In this document: positions 6,999 through 8,256 of the stretch, in pieces
Layout: every line of letters begins with the position of its first letter
How positions within the stretch are numbered: the first letter of the stretch is position 1
NCBI GenBank assembly: GCA_002352365.1
Contig: DEIJ01000058.1
Span: 1-8,256 of the forward strand
From: Dehalococcoidia bacterium UBA2777
GTDB lineage: Bacteria; Chloroflexota; Dehalococcoidia; UBA2247; UBA2777
Length of the DNA stretch: 8,256 nt
Direction: 5' to 3'
Notes under the pieces: generated by a model
Told to the model about the DNA's origin: nothing
Databases searched by the model: none
The model's input: the letters and a program-made list of their open reading frames with translations, nothing else
Translations under genes and position numbers: made by a program

Positions 6999-8256
6999 CT
7001 ACACCACCACCTCCACAGATACGGTGGTCCCCTTCCCTGCCTCGGACTCGACCGAGAAGCTGCCGTTAAGCAAGCGGGCCCGCTCATGCATCCCCAGTAT
7101 GCCAAGCTTCCCCTCTCCGGCGAAATCGCTGAGCATCTCAGGTATCTCAAAACCCTGGCCATTATCGGTAACAGCCAGTCTAACCTCTTCCGGCGCAAAC
7201 TCTACTCTGATCTCTGCCTCTGTTGCCTGAGAGTGTTTCCTGACATTGCTCAGTGCCTCCTGAGCAATGCGGAATAGCAACAGCTCCCCTTCAGGCGACA
7301 GGCGGCGCTTGGTTCCAATTACCTCCACACGAGCATCGATGCCATGGTTTATGGTCACGTCATCCGCCAGCCATTCCAGAGCAGGTAGCAAGCCCAGTTG
7401 ATCCAGCACCCCGGGCCGAAGATCATGGCTGAAGCGGTGCACCCCCTCCATTATGGTGCCGATCTTATCTCGAAGCTGCTCCAGTTGCTCTAGTGTCCCC
7501 TCCGATAACCGCTCCCTGGCCCTGGCTATCGCTTCGATGTCGAGTGACAGGGTGGCTAGAGCCTGAGCCGTGTCATCGTGGAGTTCGCGGGCAATGCGCC
7601 TTCTTTCCTCCTCCTGGGCCCTGGTTATCTCTGAGATATATAACAGCATATTCTCTCGCCACCGCTTTTGCTCGGTTATGTCCCTGGTTACAGCCTGGAT
7701 ACCTATGGACTGCTCCTTTTCGGTGATCAGACTAGTCACCGACTCGATAATCACCCTCGTCCCATCCTTCTTGATTATCTCCAGCTCGTAGCGCTGGCTA
7801 GTGGCTTCGCCCTCGAGCTGCCTTTTTTGCCTTTCCATGGTAATCTCAAAGCTCTCAGGTGTAAGGAATTCGGAGATGTTCATCCTTGCCAGCTCATCAA
7901 CTGTGTAGCCAGTGAGCGCTGACGCTGCCTGATTGACCTCAATAATATTGCCCTCTAGGTGGCGAATAAAAATGGCATCGCTGGCGCACTTGAACAGCTC
8001 TCGATGGCACGCCTCCGAGGCCATGAGCTCGAGATGAGCCTTCTTCTCTCCATGCCTTCGCTTCTGCTCCAGGCCGAGCAATATGGTGGCCAGGCTGGCG
8101 ACCACCATAAAGATAACCGCCCTCGATATCGGGTCAGGGTAGGGGGAGATAAACAGGCCGCGGGGCAGCATGATACAAAAGGTAGCCAACGATATGACCA
8201 CTGCCCCCCTGAATCGGAATATAGCGGCACAATAGAGCATGGGTATCAGGAACAGG
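6999..8256 (-). CDS. PAS sensor histidine kinase (HisKA_3/DegS type), 5' partial
   Basis: This membrane-anchored sensor kinase autophosphorylates on histidine and should pass the phosphate to a NarL/LuxR-type response regulator. Residues are counted from the ATG at 8240. Hydrophobic segments (about 1-25 and 38-57) form the end of a membrane domain. They are followed by a basic QKRR stop-transfer stretch, a PAS domain (about 79-190, ending VTRDITEQK) and a coiled linker. The HisKA_3 box RIARELHDDTAQAL (215-228) carries phospho-acceptor H221. The HATPase has an N box AQEALSNVRKH (326-336, N332), G1 box DNGQGFE (359-365) and G2 box GILGMHERA (380-388). The frame stays open to the window edge, adding L-F-L-I-P before M, so the true start and more transmembrane helices probably lie outside. 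The stop codon is 4 bp from the convergent GH57 stop. No response regulator is present in the window, and the stimulus is unknown. Confidence 0.92.
   Translation of the reverse strand, partial: LFLIPMLYCAAIFRFRGAVVISLATFCIMLPRGLFISPYPDPISRAVIFMVVASLATILLGLEQKRRHGEKKAHLELMASEACHRELFKCASDAIFIRHLEGNIIEVNQAASALTGYTVDELARMNISEFLTPESFEITMERQKRQLEGEATSQRYELEIIKKDGTRVIIESVTSLITEKEQSIGIQAVTRDITEQKRWRENMLLYISEITRAQEEERRRIARELHDDTAQALATLSLDIEAIARARERLSEGTLEQLEQLRDKIGTIMEGVHRFSHDLRPGVLDQLGLLPALEWLADDVTINHGIDARVEVIGTKRRLSPEGELLLFRIAQEALSNVRKHSQATEAEIRVEFAPEEVRLAVTDNGQGFEIPEMLSDFAGEGKLGILGMHERARLLNGSFSVESEAGKGTTVSVEVVV

Noticed and set aside
7006..7028. Inverted repeat ACCACC/GGTGGT as a terminator
   Set aside because: The stem is only 6 bp with an 11-nt loop and has no T-run on either side. 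The bases encode the Val/Thr-rich end of the kinase.

Overview
The window holds five protein genes and almost no non-coding DNA. Four of them form a compact alpha-1,4-glucan (glycogen or maltodextrin) locus: a short-type glucan phosphorylase (+), a GT4 glycogen-synthase-like glucosyltransferase (-), a small GH57 glycoside hydrolase (+) and a larger GH57 4-alpha-glucanotransferase/amylase (+). The fifth is the C-terminal part of a membrane-anchored PAS histidine kinase (-), whose 5' end lies beyond the right edge. I found no RNA genes, mobile elements, CRISPR arrays or tRNA-like structures.

Organism: bacterial, judging from the Shine-Dalgarno sites, a TTG start with its own SD, and a DegS/NarX-type kinase. 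Moderately GC-rich DNA, GH57 enzymes in place of GH13 ones, and the SGGLG-type GT4 would fit an anaerobic or thermophile-related lineage such as Chloroflexota. That assignment is a guess from gene style and not a demonstrated placement.

Layout: 39-2237 phosphorylase (+), whose last 49 bp overlap tail to tail with the GT4 gene (2189-3367, -). The only real intergenic region is 3368-3556 (189 bp). It separates the divergent GT4 and GH57 genes and contains candidate promoters facing both ways, plus three copies of TTGACC (two direct, one inverted). The two GH57 genes (3557-4858 and 4871-6994) are 12 bp apart and form an operon. A 4-bp gap separates the second GH57 from the convergent histidine kinase (6999 to beyond 8256).

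Working model (inference): GT4 elongates an alpha-1,4-glucan from a nucleotide sugar. The GH57 proteins branch, trim or disproportionate it. The phosphorylase releases glucose-1-phosphate from chain ends. No GlgC, GT5-type GlgA, GH13 branching enzyme or GH13 debranching enzyme is present here. The GT4 next to GH57 arrangement recalls the mycobacterial Rv3032-Rv3031 pair. The kinase has no visible partner regulator and need not belong to the glucan system. The most useful oddity is at the GT4 5' end, where the family-typical N-terminus appears to need a CTG start codon.
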